A stretch of DNA of 55,501 bases. It comes from GCA-020343675 sp964462945 (lineage in GTDB: Bacteria; Planctomycetota; Phycisphaerae; Sedimentisphaerales; Anaerobacaceae). The position numbers were made by a program, and so were the translations under genes. The stretch is taken from contig CAYWZW010000033.1 of NCBI GenBank assembly GCA_964462945.1, positions 1 through 55,501 on the forward strand, read 5' to 3'. The notes beneath the pieces were generated by a model. It was given only the letters and a program-made list of their open reading frames with translations. It did not search any database and was not told where the DNA came from. This document shows positions 43,963 to 51,843 of this stretch, one piece after another. The number at the start of each line of letters is the position of its first letter. Within the stretch, counting starts at the first letter, position 1.

Positions 43963-45060
43963 CTAAAGTCTGTCCAACACGCCTTCGACAATCTCCGGCG
44001 CGACCTCGACCGCGTATTGACCATCTTGACAATAAACTTCGCCTATCTTGGCAATCAAAACAAACCTCGGCCACTTATTGACGGCCTTCTTGTCGCGCTT
44101 GATCAGGTCGATTAAGTCTTTTTCGGCTATATTGCGGGGCAATTTTACCGGAACGTCCAGTTTTTCGAGAATTCGCCGGATTCTGTCGGGTCTGCCGGGC
44201 TCGGAAAGCCCCATTTCCATCTCAATCAGGCCGGCGGCGATGATTCCGATAGCCACGGCCTCGCCGTGCAGCAGCTCGAACCCGCTGGCCGCCTCGACGG
44301 CATGGCCGATTGTGTGGCCGTAATTGAGAATCCTCCTCTGGTTCCGCTCGTTCGGGTCGGCCTCGACGACGCGGCCCTTGATCTTGCAGTTCCAGTGAGC
44401 AACCTGCTCGAGCACCTCCGGCCTTCGCTCCAGAACGGCGTCGAGGTTGCGCTCCAGGTAGTCAAAATACTCACTATCGGCAATAATCGCGTGTTTGACG
44501 GATTCGACCAGCCCTGCCCGAAATTGCCGCTCGTCCAGAGTGCCTACAGTCGCCACGTCGATATAGACCGCCGCGGGGTGCCAGAATGCGCCGAAGGCGT
44601 TTTTGCTGACGGTCGAATCGACGCCGGTTTTACCTCCGATGGAGGAATCCGCTTGGGCCACGGTGGTTGTCGGAATGTGAACGACGGGAACGCCTCGCTT
44701 GAAGATAGCCGCCGCAAAGCCGGCGATGTCGCCGACCGTCCCGCCGCCCAGAGCAACGACGAGCGTGTCTCTGCCCAAGCACGCCTTCTCCATCGTCTCG
44801 ATGATCGAGACGACGGTCTGGATATTCTTCGAGGCTTCGCCGGCCGGGCTTATCACGAAGGCCGGAACCCCCCGGCCTCCGGTGAGCTTCTTCAAAAGGC
44901 CCGCCGCCACGACGTTTTCATCGGTCACAACAAACTTATTATGCCGGCTGAAATCGGACCTGATCTGAGACCACAACGAGCCAAGAATCTCCGTCCCGAT
45001 CCCTATCGGATAGCTCGATTGCACCGAAGCCGGAATTTTAATCTCAAGCTCTAACATCAT
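43963..45060 (-). CDS. aroB: 3-dehydroquinate synthase (classical)
   Basis: 365 residues from the ATG at 45060 (MMLELEIKIP); an earlier ATG at 45078 adds six unlikely residues. Motifs of the DHQ synthase fold are clear: GEASKN, VVALGGGTVGDIAGFAAAIF, IPTTTVAQADSSIGGKTGVD, YGHTIGHAVEA and GEAVAIGI, with zinc ligands Glu and two His. It converts DAHP to 3-dehydroquinate with NAD. A related sugar-phosphate cyclase is possible because DHQ synthase II is also present. It forms a two-gene unit with the aldolase downstream. Confidence 0.88.
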   Translation of the reverse strand: MMLELEIKIPASVQSSYPIGIGTEILGSLWSQIRSDFSRHNKFVVTDENVVAAGLLKKLTGGRGVPAFVISPAGEASKNIQTVVSIIETMEKACLGRDTLVVALGGGTVGDIAGFAAAIFKRGVPVVHIPTTTVAQADSSIGGKTGVDSTVSKNAFGAFWHPAAVYIDVATVGTLDERQFRAGLVESVKHAIIADSEYFDYLERNLDAVLERRPEVLEQVAHWNCKIKGRVVEADPNERNQRRILNYGHTIGHAVEAASGFELLHGEAVAIGIIAAGLIEMEMGLSEPGRPDRIRRILEKLDVPVKLPRNIAEKDLIDLIKRDKKAVNKWPRFVLIAKIGEVYCQDGQYAVEVAPEIVEGVLDRL

Positions 45061-45236
45061 CCAAAACCAATACACCAAGTTTCGTCAACAACATAAACTC
45101 AGTAGTATAATCTATTTACAACCTGGATGCAAACCTTTCCCGACAATTCGTATAGCCAAACACATTAGACACAGATTAACGCTGATTAACACCGTTCGCA
45201 AAAAACCGAGGGATTTGGCGCCTTGTTGCCAACGGC

Positions 45237-45350
45237 ATGAGGGGGCCTCCGCGTCATTCCGAGCGCAGCCGAGGAATCTTTTCAGAAGGGTCATTGCGAG
45301 GCCCGAAGCACCGTAAGGCGTCCTGCGGAGGCCGTGGCAATCTCCCATAT
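45237..45350. repeat. REP-like palindromic repeats
   Basis: GCGTCATTCCGAGCGCAGCC is followed by TCATTGCGAGGCCCGAAGCA and GGCCGTGGCAATCTC. The last two form an imperfect hairpin of the type dispersed in many bacterial genomes; a shorter relative is at 40739-40775. The remainder of the gap from 45061 to 45538 holds nothing I can identify. Confidence 0.5.
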
Positions 45351-45538
45351 CCCATGCATTATGCGGACGAAAATTCTTTCTTCACTTTTTCCTTATCCCG
45401 TCTCGTTTCCCGGCCGATAGAAACCGTAGCGGCAAATTCCTACATCCTTGATGAGAGCACCGGGACACTCACTACCGGCTGTTGACGATTGCTGGGCATG
45501 CTACGGGGCGGAACGTGAACTCTACGGTTGGACAGTCC

Positions 45539-46099
45539 ATGATGGACAAGGAGACGCATTTTTCAGGTTTAGTCAATTCCGCGTTGCGTGAAGAGGGACT
45601 GAAGATTTGGGAGGCGCGCGGGATTTACGAAGCAGGCGTGGTGCACGATTGTAGTGAATTTCCTCGGCACGGATTTTGGAGAATTGGCATGAGTAACGAA
45701 TTGCAACGTAAAGCAGCTATAACTGGCGGCCACAAGTGCGGTAGAGCCCTGTTTCACCTCCTGGAAAAACACGGTATTGAGAAGCCGTCAGACATTGATG
45801 GCATACCCGATGGGATTGTGCCGGGGGATCTTTCCAGGCTTTGCATTGATATTCCCTACCAAAGGAACATCATTGATAACACGCTCTGGAAAGAGCTTCA
45901 GTGCATTGGGATGATTGCCGCCGGCGCATCTCTTCTCCCCGATTTCTCATTTGATCATGAAGGAATCCGTCTGTGGATACGGATTCTTTTTGGGAAAAAG
46001 AGCACGGCAGCTACAATAGAGCCGCATCAGCGGTATAACAAGAAGATAGTTCAAGTGAGTGGTCGCCTTCACACACTGAAGAACGCTGCTGACAAATAG
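45539..46099 (+). CDS. Hypothetical protein
   Basis: 186 residues from the ATG at 45539 (a second ATG follows at 45542). No signal peptide or membrane helix. I do not recognise a family. Sequence features are KAAITGGHKCGRALFHLLEK, IDIPYQRNIIDNTLWKELQ and a basic C-terminus. Codon use is less GC-rich than in flanking core genes. It starts a run of three orphan genes between two shikimate genes. Confidence 0.5.
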   Translation: MMDKETHFSGLVNSALREEGLKIWEARGIYEAGVVHDCSEFPRHGFWRIGMSNELQRKAAITGGHKCGRALFHLLEKHGIEKPSDIDGIPDGIVPGDLSRLCIDIPYQRNIIDNTLWKELQCIGMIAAGASLLPDFSFDHEGIRLWIRILFGKKSTAATIEPHQRYNKKIVQVSGRLHTLKNAADK

Positions 46100-46230
46100 C
46101 AGGGCGATCATTCAAAGGTTACAAAAGCGTTGGCATTAGAAGGGACACCCAGCCGTCTTAGGACTTACCATATTGACATGACAGGTGGGTGGCTCCAGTT
46201 TGTTAGAGGACAAGACATGGAGACATCAAA

Positions 46231-46587
46231 ATGAACAGAACACGTGAACGCAAGAAATTCGGGTATACACCAATTGTCGATTTCCGGAATGCCGATGTCA
46301 GATGTTCGAAAGGTACGCATTCGCATTCCATTAAATGCGCCATTTCTTCTTCTGCCCGGAATACGACCGTGGTTCTCACGAGACCGAGATTATTGAACGC
46401 TTCAGTCCCGCCTGAGTCGATCAGAGAACGTATTGAAGGGCGCTGGAATCTTGTCAGCATCAAGAAGAACGAGAATACTCGGACGCCAGCCTACACTATT
46501 GATTTCAGCGGAGAAGATAATTCTCTTGAGGTCAGCCTGAGGTGCGATGACTACCAGGAGTTATGCGACGAACCCAATAGCGTCTAA
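46231..46587 (+). CDS. Hypothetical protein
   Basis: The 118-residue protein is basic at the N-terminus (NRTRERKKFGYTP) and acidic at the C-terminus (RCDDYQELCDEPNSV). No family recognised, no signal or membrane segment. Like its neighbours it is preceded by a GTTAG motif (GTTAGAG, near 46201) a short distance before the start. I found no paired attC arms there. Confidence 0.4.
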   Translation: MNRTRERKKFGYTPIVDFRNADVRCSKGTHSHSIKCAISSSARNTTVVLTRPRLLNASVPPESIRERIEGRWNLVSIKKNENTRTPAYTIDFSGEDNSLEVSLRCDDYQELCDEPNSV

Positions 46588-46733
46588 TTAGAAAGCTATG
46601 GGTGGCTAAGGATGTTCTAAGTTCATTTCCATCAAGAACCTTGTTGTCATTCAGCGTGGGAGAATAAGTTGTCTGTCCTACAGCTACGTAAAGCGTGACT
46701 CCCCAAGGCAGATGTTAGATAAGGAGAACACTT

Positions 46734-47177
46734 ATGGGACTTATGAATTGGATCTCACAATGGTTCATGGGACTTAGTAATTGGAACGTTCAACGGTTTA
46801 TGAGGCGTGAGGCTCAGCGTATTGCCAAATGGGCAGCAGAAACCTATCCGACTGTAAAGTCGCAAAATGAAAACTCTCCAGAACCAGATGTTCTGGCTAA
46901 AATGTTGTTCGACGACATTTCCGACGAATCTGAGCGATTTCAGAAGAAAATCAGCGAATGCTGTCAATCTATGCAGGGCCTTTGTTATTTGTTCGCAATG
47001 GATATAGGGGCGCTGAGGGGTTTTATGAATTTTCGTTGCCTTCAATTTACTCGATATATGGACTACGAACTCCAATCGAGAGGTTTTGAGCCACAATCTA
47101 AGGAAACGAAAGAGAAAATCCTGGCAGCTCTCGACCTCAATATTGAAGGATGGGAAAAGATAACAGGCGAATTGTAG
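46734..47177 (+). CDS. Hypothetical protein
   Basis: The 147-residue protein has a good ribosome site (GGAG, 9 bases upstream). The N-terminus is Trp- and Met-rich (MNWISQWFMGLSNWNVQRFM), perhaps amphipathic; the rest is helical with four or five Cys. Not recognised. Like the gene before, it follows a GTTAGAT motif. Composition is AT-rich. Confidence 0.5.
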   Translation: MGLMNWISQWFMGLSNWNVQRFMRREAQRIAKWAAETYPTVKSQNENSPEPDVLAKMLFDDISDESERFQKKISECCQSMQGLCYLFAMDIGALRGFMNFRCLQFTRYMDYELQSRGFEPQSKETKEKILAALDLNIEGWEKITGEL

Positions 47178-47301
47178 TAATCCAACGCGAGCCTATTAAG
47201 AATAAATGCCGGAGTTGATGTCAGCGCTGATCGTCCGGCGAGTCTTCAGGTTTGTCCAATTCTGGCCCGACCGTGACGTTCTAAGTCGGGTGTTTTTGCT
47301 C

Positions 47302-47330
47302 TTGCTTTGCGTTTTGGCGGGTGCTATATA
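47302..47330 (+). promoter_or_regulatory. Duplicate copy of the aroDE promoter
   Basis: TTGCTT (47302-47307) and TATATA (47325-47330) are 17 bp apart, 9 bp before the ATG at 47340. The whole segment from about 47297 to 47345 repeats the promoter of the intact aroDE gene at 48600-48628. Confidence 0.6.
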
Positions 47331-47339
47331 TTTCGGGCT

Positions 47340-47591
47340 ATGGAGACGAAAGTAGCCGTACCAATAGCAGCAAGGACGCTGGACCAGGCGCATCAGCAGG
47401 TCCAGGCGGCGCAGGCCGCGGGCCTGAATCTGCCTTCGGAAGCTGGGCTGATGAAAGGCCGAGACAATCCCCTAAGCCGTGCACCAAAAGAGGTAGAGGT
47501 TCCCCAATTCGCAGCCCGGACAGGCTCAGCAAGAAGCAGGTATGGTGTCCCCCGACAGATGGACCTCGGGCCAACGCAACGGTTCTGTTAG
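47340..47591 (+). pseudogene. Truncated duplicate of the aroDE 5' end
   Basis: The first about 29 codons (METKVAVPIAARTLDQAH and QAAQAAGLN) match the start of the intact aroDE gene at 48638 with few changes. After about 47430 homology stops and the frame continues with unrelated sequence to 47591. The upstream promoter is duplicated too. The copies flank the prepilin-like gene, so a duplication or insertion event is likely. The fragment may be transcribed but cannot encode an enzyme. Confidence 0.75.
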
Positions 47592-47603
47592 AGGGCCTTA
47601 GGG

Positions 47604-48425
47604 TTACTTCTTAACCGTGGTGTTTTGGGCCATCCACTCGACGTCTACCCAGGAGTCTTCTGCGGGGACGTTAAGCTGAAGGCTTCTACCCCCATAATAT
47701 ACAGGAGCGTTCTTTATCTTGTTCCCAACCCATTTGTGGACGACGGCGTGCCCGTCCGAAAAGGAAAATCCGCAGGCCCCCCCGTGGTAATTGGCTGGAT
47801 AGTCGATGATCCGCGCGGTGCTCGGGTCTGACGCATTCGTACACGCATTGGCAAAGGCAGCGTCGTTAATGCTGTCCGGGTGCTCGTCCACAAACACCCA
47901 GGTTTGGGCCGGGTGTACGATGTTAGTGAACTTGCTATAAGTGCGCCAAACGTTTTGTTGTCGGCTGGAGGGAGCCGAATTCAACCACTCGCCGTAGCCG
48001 AAGACCTGACTCATCGAGTTACTGCGAACACGCGGAACGCTTCGCCCCTGGTTGTTCGTCACTTTGGCCATATCCGCGGGGCACTTGAAAACCTTCGGAT
48101 TCTTCCCTGCATAGGACCAAAGTGGACTCTTCACCAGGTCATTCTGAAGGTCCCAGTTCACCGGGTCTGACGAGAAGTTCATCCAGCCGGAAATCCAGTT
48201 CGGCCGATCCGGCATACCATCCTGACAGCCCACGAGTCTGTCGTCGTTGCTGTCGGCGTACATTCGCCAGGCTATCATAAGGGTGCGCAGATTACTCGTA
48301 CACACAATACCCTGGGCAATTTTTCTTACCCGTTGCAGGGACGGCATGAGAATGCCCATGAGAATCGCAATAATGGCAATAACGACCAGTAGTTCGATGA
48401 GTGTAAAACCCCGTGTTCCTTTCAT
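47604..48425 (-). CDS. Prepilin-like protein with type II secretion N-terminus and His-X9-Asp-Gly end
   Basis: 273 residues from the ATG at 48425 (AAGGGG upstream). The class III signal GFTLIELLVVIAIIAILMGI is a textbook prepilin leader, to be cut after the Gly by the prepilin peptidase encoded at 53170-54426. The C-terminal part has YHGGACGFSFSDGHAVVHKW, the motif of the DUF1559-like group abundant in Planctomycetota. It probably forms pseudopilin or surface fibres, function unknown. It lies between the truncated and intact copies of aroDE. Confidence 0.92.
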   Translation of the reverse strand: MKGTRGFTLIELLVVIAIIAILMGILMPSLQRVRKIAQGIVCTSNLRTLMIAWRMYADSNDDRLVGCQDGMPDRPNWISGWMNFSSDPVNWDLQNDLVKSPLWSYAGKNPKVFKCPADMAKVTNNQGRSVPRVRSNSMSQVFGYGEWLNSAPSSRQQNVWRTYSKFTNIVHPAQTWVFVDEHPDSINDAAFANACTNASDPSTARIIDYPANYHGGACGFSFSDGHAVVHKWVGNKIKNAPVYYGGRSLQLNVPAEDSWVDVEWMAQNTTVKK

Positions 48426-48599
48426 GATCAAGCCCCTTTATGTTGAACAGAAAATCTTGACTACGTAATTAACAGATGTCGAAAAATGTCCTTCTGTTCC
48501 CTTAAAAACGTGCCAAAACTCATTTTACCATTTTATCAACATCCCGAGCCAAAACGCAACATATAACATTCACCCAACGGAGTGTCTTTTTCTTTGCTC

Positions 48600-48628
48600 T
48601 TGCTTTGCGTTTTGGCGGGTGCTATATA
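48600..48628 (+). promoter_or_regulatory. aroDE promoter, leaderless transcript likely
   Basis: TTGCTT (48600-48605) and TATATA (48623-48628) have ideal 17-bp spacing. The expected transcription start (6-9 bases later) falls at about 48635-48638, at the ATG. There is no Shine-Dalgarno sequence, which agrees with leaderless translation. Confidence 0.6.
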
Positions 48629-48637
48629 GTCTGGGCT

Positions 48638-50203
48638 ATGGAGACGAAGGTAGCCGTACCGATAGCAGCAAGGACTCCGGAGCAGGCGCACGAGCAGGTC
48701 AGGGCGGCGCAGGCCGCCGGAGCGGACCTGCTCGAGCTGAGAGTCGATTATCTCGAACATCTCACCACCGAGCTGGTCACGTCGCTGATTACCGAGATAA
48801 AAGCCTCCGGCGGCAAGACGCCCTTGATTGTAACCTGCCGGGACAAGCAGCAGGGCGGGGCGCTGGATTATCCGGGCCGGCTGCGGGTCGATGTTCTGGT
48901 GGCCGCACTGAAGGCCGGGGCCGAGTTCATCGACTTCGAATACGACAACTTCCATTTGACCGACAATCAGGGGCGGCTCAGGCTCGCGCTGTCGCAGAGC
49001 CGAAAAGGCCGGCTGATTCTGTCCGCCCACAATTTCGAGACGCGGTTCGAGAACATCGGCAAATTGTATCGCACCATCTCGAACGCCTGTTTGGGCGCGA
49101 TCCCCAAGCTGATCTACACCGCCAACCACATCAACGATTGCTTCGACGCCCTCGACCTGCTGCATCAGACCAGCGCCGAGCGTATCATCTTGTGTATGGG
49201 CGAGGCGGGCCTGATCAGCCGCATCCTCGTCAGGAAGCTGGGCGGCTTCGTGACGTTCGCAAGCCTCGATGATGAAAACGCAACGGCGCCGGGCCAGTTG
49301 ACCATCAAGCAGCTCAAGACGCTGTACCGCTACGACGACATCCACGCCGATACGGAGCTGTTCGGCGTGATCGCCAATCCGGTCGGCCATTCGCTCAGTC
49401 CCGCGATCCACAACGCGTGCTTCGCCGAGAAAGGCTTGAACTGCCTGTATCTGCCGCTCTTAGTGGAAGGGGGGCGGGATGAATTCGACTCTTTTCTCAA
49501 TAATGCTCTATTGAGGAAATGGCTGAGCTTCGACGGCTTCAGCGTAACCATCCCGCATAAGGAGAGTGCTTTAGCTTACGTCCGGGCCAAGGGCGGCTCC
49601 ATCGAGCCGTTGGCGGCCAAGATCGGGGCGGCCAATACGCTGCTGGTCGGGCTGGACGGCAAGTTGATCGCCTGCAATACCGATTACGGCGGCGCCCTGG
49701 ATGCGATTACCGCCGGGATGAAAATCAGCAAAGCCGACTTGAATGGCCTTCCGGTCGCCATCGTCGGCGCGGGCGGGGTCGCCAGGGCGATTGTGGCCGG
49801 GCTGAGTGCCGCCGGGGCCGAGATTACGATTTACAATCGCACCGTCGAGCGGGCGCAAAAGCTCGCCGCCGAGTTCGGCTGTGCGTTTGCACCTTTGGAT
49901 GATTTGCGAAACGTTGACGCAAAGCTGCTGATCAATTGCACCAGTATCGGGATGCACCCGAACGTCGAGGCGACGCCCGTCCCCGCGGAGATTTTGAAAA
50001 AGACGATGGCCGTCTTCGATACGGTCTATAACCCCGCCGAGACCCTGCTGCTCAAAGAAGCCAAAAAGAAAAAGGCAAAAACCATCGACGGCGTCGCCAT
50101 GTTCGTCAATCAGGCCATGGCCCAATTCAAGCTCTTCACCCACCAGGACGCCAACCCGGAACTCATGCGCAAAGTCATCTGCGATTCATTGGCAAACGCA
50201 TAG
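48638..50203 (+). CDS. aroDE: Bifunctional 3-dehydroquinate dehydratase / shikimate dehydrogenase
   Basis: The 521-residue protein has an N-terminal type I dehydroquinase (about 1-225; ELRVDYLEHL, TCRDKQQGG, SAHNFE, KLIYTANHIND with the Schiff-base Lys) and a C-terminal shikimate dehydrogenase (about 235-521; GNPVxHSLSP-like GVIANPVGHSLSPAIHN, SVTIPHKESAL, NTDYGG, VGAGGVARAIV). It carries out the third and fourth steps of the shikimate pathway. Fusion of this order is known from plants and several Planctomycetota. The ATG at 48638 has no ribosome site; see promoter entry. Confidence 0.94.
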   Translation: METKVAVPIAARTPEQAHEQVRAAQAAGADLLELRVDYLEHLTTELVTSLITEIKASGGKTPLIVTCRDKQQGGALDYPGRLRVDVLVAALKAGAEFIDFEYDNFHLTDNQGRLRLALSQSRKGRLILSAHNFETRFENIGKLYRTISNACLGAIPKLIYTANHINDCFDALDLLHQTSAERIILCMGEAGLISRILVRKLGGFVTFASLDDENATAPGQLTIKQLKTLYRYDDIHADTELFGVIANPVGHSLSPAIHNACFAEKGLNCLYLPLLVEGGRDEFDSFLNNALLRKWLSFDGFSVTIPHKESALAYVRAKGGSIEPLAAKIGAANTLLVGLDGKLIACNTDYGGALDAITAGMKISKADLNGLPVAIVGAGGVARAIVAGLSAAGAEITIYNRTVERAQKLAAEFGCAFAPLDDLRNVDAKLLINCTSIGMHPNVEATPVPAEILKKTMAVFDTVYNPAETLLLKEAKKKKAKTIDGVAMFVNQAMAQFKLFTHQDANPELMRKVICDSLANA

Positions 50204-50283
50204 GGCGCTTACATTTAGTTGTTGCCCAGGGCCACAAATGCTGGTATCATTGAAATAAAGGGGGCAAGAGCACGTGGATTTAT

Positions 50284-50664
50284 ATGGTTGATGTGCCGAA
50301 GCAGATTGAATACTGGCGGGCGGGCAGTGACGAGGACTTTGCCGCTGCAGAGTCGCTGCTGGAAAAAGGCCATCTGCGTCAGAGCTTGTTCTTCGCCCAT
50401 CTTTCTCTCGAGAAGATGCTCAAAGCACATGTGACCCGGCAGATAAAGGACATACCGCCGCGAATACATAACCTCATTCGGCTTGCTGAACTGGCCGGAC
50501 TATCTCTTGAAGCGGAGCAAGTACGTTTTTTGCGCAGCTTTGATATGTATCAAATGGAAGGACGCTACCCAGACTCCGCCGAAGTACTTGTGGATTCAAG
50601 AATCGCCAAGGAGAAATTTGCCTTGGCTGGAGAAACGCTGAGATGGTTGAAAGCACAGTTATAA
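50284..50664 (+). CDS. HEPN-domain protein (toxin-like) of a HEPN/MNT pair
   Basis: The 126-residue protein has the HEPN pattern: EYWRAGSDEDFAAAESLLEK, FFAHLSLEKMLKAHVTRQ, then PPRIHNLIRLAELAG. In HEPN/MNT modules the HEPN protein is usually an RNase toxin, with an R-x(4-6)-H motif; here the His of RIHNL is present but the full motif is not certain. It overlaps the nucleotidyltransferase gene by 22 bp, which indicates translational coupling. Confidence 0.87.
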   Translation: MVDVPKQIEYWRAGSDEDFAAAESLLEKGHLRQSLFFAHLSLEKMLKAHVTRQIKDIPPRIHNLIRLAELAGLSLEAEQVRFLRSFDMYQMEGRYPDSAEVLVDSRIAKEKFALAGETLRWLKAQL

Positions 50665-50966
50665 CAGCAATGCGGCGCTATATCACATCGCTGAACGCGT
50701 GTGGCATCCATGCCAGCCGGCTTGTTCTTTTTGGGTCTTTCGCACGCGGCGACGCCGATGAATGGAGCGATATCGACCTGGTTGTGATTGCTCCTGAATT
50801 GGAAGGACCGCGCGGTTTGGCGCTTGTTGAGAAGCTCTGGCAGGCAACGATTTCAGCCGACAATCGGATCGAGCCTATTCCCTGCGGCGAAAAGGAATGG
50901 GAGACCGACGGGAGCCGTCCCATCCTCGAAATCGCCCGGCGAGAAGGCATCATCATCGCCGCATAG
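50643..50966 (+). CDS. Nucleotidyltransferase (antitoxin-like) of a HEPN/MNT pair
   Basis: The 107-residue protein has the motif LFGSFARGDADEWSDIDLVV (GS-x9-DxD) and a third acidic position in NRIEPIPC. In such modules this protein can block the HEPN partner, in some cases by nucleotidylation. The start overlaps the HEPN gene. A second pair with reversed order follows at once. Confidence 0.87.
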   Translation: MVESTVITAMRRYITSLNACGIHASRLVLFGSFARGDADEWSDIDLVVIAPELEGPRGLALVEKLWQATISADNRIEPIPCGEKEWETDGSRPILEIARREGIIIAA

Positions 50967-51135
50967 AAATTCGAGATTTCACATTCCGCCTGCCTTCGGC
51001 GGCAAAATTGCCCGTCATTTCCCTGCCTATTGATTGTCTTTGGCGGGTATGGCCGATATAATCCTGTGGAGTCTTGCGCAGCAGGACTTCGGTACATCCT
51101 GAATCGGCAGCCTCAAGAGTAGAAGGCGTTTCGGC

Positions 51136-51456
51136 ATGGTGGCGATGGACAAGATAGAAGAGTTCGGCCAGCGTATCGGGCGGCAATTCAACGCCGAGCG
51201 GGTCATCCTCTTTGGCTCCTACGCGCGAGGGGCCGCCACCAAGGACTCGGACGTTGACCTGCTGGTCATCGGGCCGTTTGAAGGACGAAGCGTCGATAGG
51301 TCGGTCCAAATCCGGATGAAGCTTCGACCCGGCTTTCCCGTGGACCTGGTCGTTCGCACGCCCCAGAAGGTGCGCCAGCGAGTTGGCATGGGTGACGATT
51401 TCATGCAGGAGATACTCGAAGAAGGTAAGGTGCTCTATGAAGCCGATGGCTGCTGA
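51136..51456 (+). CDS. Nucleotidyltransferase (antitoxin-like) of a second HEPN/MNT pair
   Basis: The 106-residue protein has the motif LFGSYARGAATKDSDVDLLV and the later FPVDLVVRT. A start at 51145 (MDKIEEF) is also possible. It overlaps the next HEPN gene by 20 bp. In this module the nucleotidyltransferase comes first, the reverse of the pair at 50284-50966. Confidence 0.87.
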   Translation: MVAMDKIEEFGQRIGRQFNAERVILFGSYARGAATKDSDVDLLVIGPFEGRSVDRSVQIRMKLRPGFPVDLVVRTPQKVRQRVGMGDDFMQEILEEGKVLYEADGC

Positions 51457-51823
51457 ATGGGCCGCCAAAGCCGAGAGAGATTTCGCGACGATGGAGCGTG
51501 AAGGCCGCGTGACGGAGGATCCCAATTATGAGGGTATCTGCCTGCACGCACAGCAATGCGCCGAAAAATACCTGAAGGCCAGGCTCTACGAGGCCGGTAT
51601 CCCTTTCAGCAAGATTCACGACCTGGCGGCTTTACTCGATAAAGTTCTTGCCGTCGAGCCGGGCTGGGAGGGCTTCCGGGAGGACCTTGCCTACGTTTCG
51701 GATCTGGCTGTGACTCTTAACTATCCCGGCGAGTTCGCCGACGCCGAATCAGCGGCCCGTGCACAGCGCTGCTGCCGTCGATTTCGTGACGCCGCCCACA
51801 ACGTGCTGAAGTCGCAGAAGTAA
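51437..51823 (+). CDS. HEPN-domain protein (toxin-like) of the second pair
   Basis: 128 residues from the ATG at 51437. The HEPN pattern is EWAAKAERDFATMEREGR, then LHAQQCAEKYLKARLYEAGI and FSKIHDLAALLDKV. The C-terminal helices are of normal length. The end is 20 bp before argG, so argG may be read from the same transcript or have its promoter inside this gene. Confidence 0.87.
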   Translation: MKPMAAEWAAKAERDFATMEREGRVTEDPNYEGICLHAQQCAEKYLKARLYEAGIPFSKIHDLAALLDKVLAVEPGWEGFREDLAYVSDLAVTLNYPGEFADAESAARAQRCCRRFRDAAHNVLKSQK

Positions 51824-51843
51824 GTTCGTTAAGGACATATTCA

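Noticed and set aside
46100..46230. GTTAGAG motif before the gene at 46231 as the end of an attC site
   Set aside because: No matching CTAAC arm with an internal stem was found on the 5' side.
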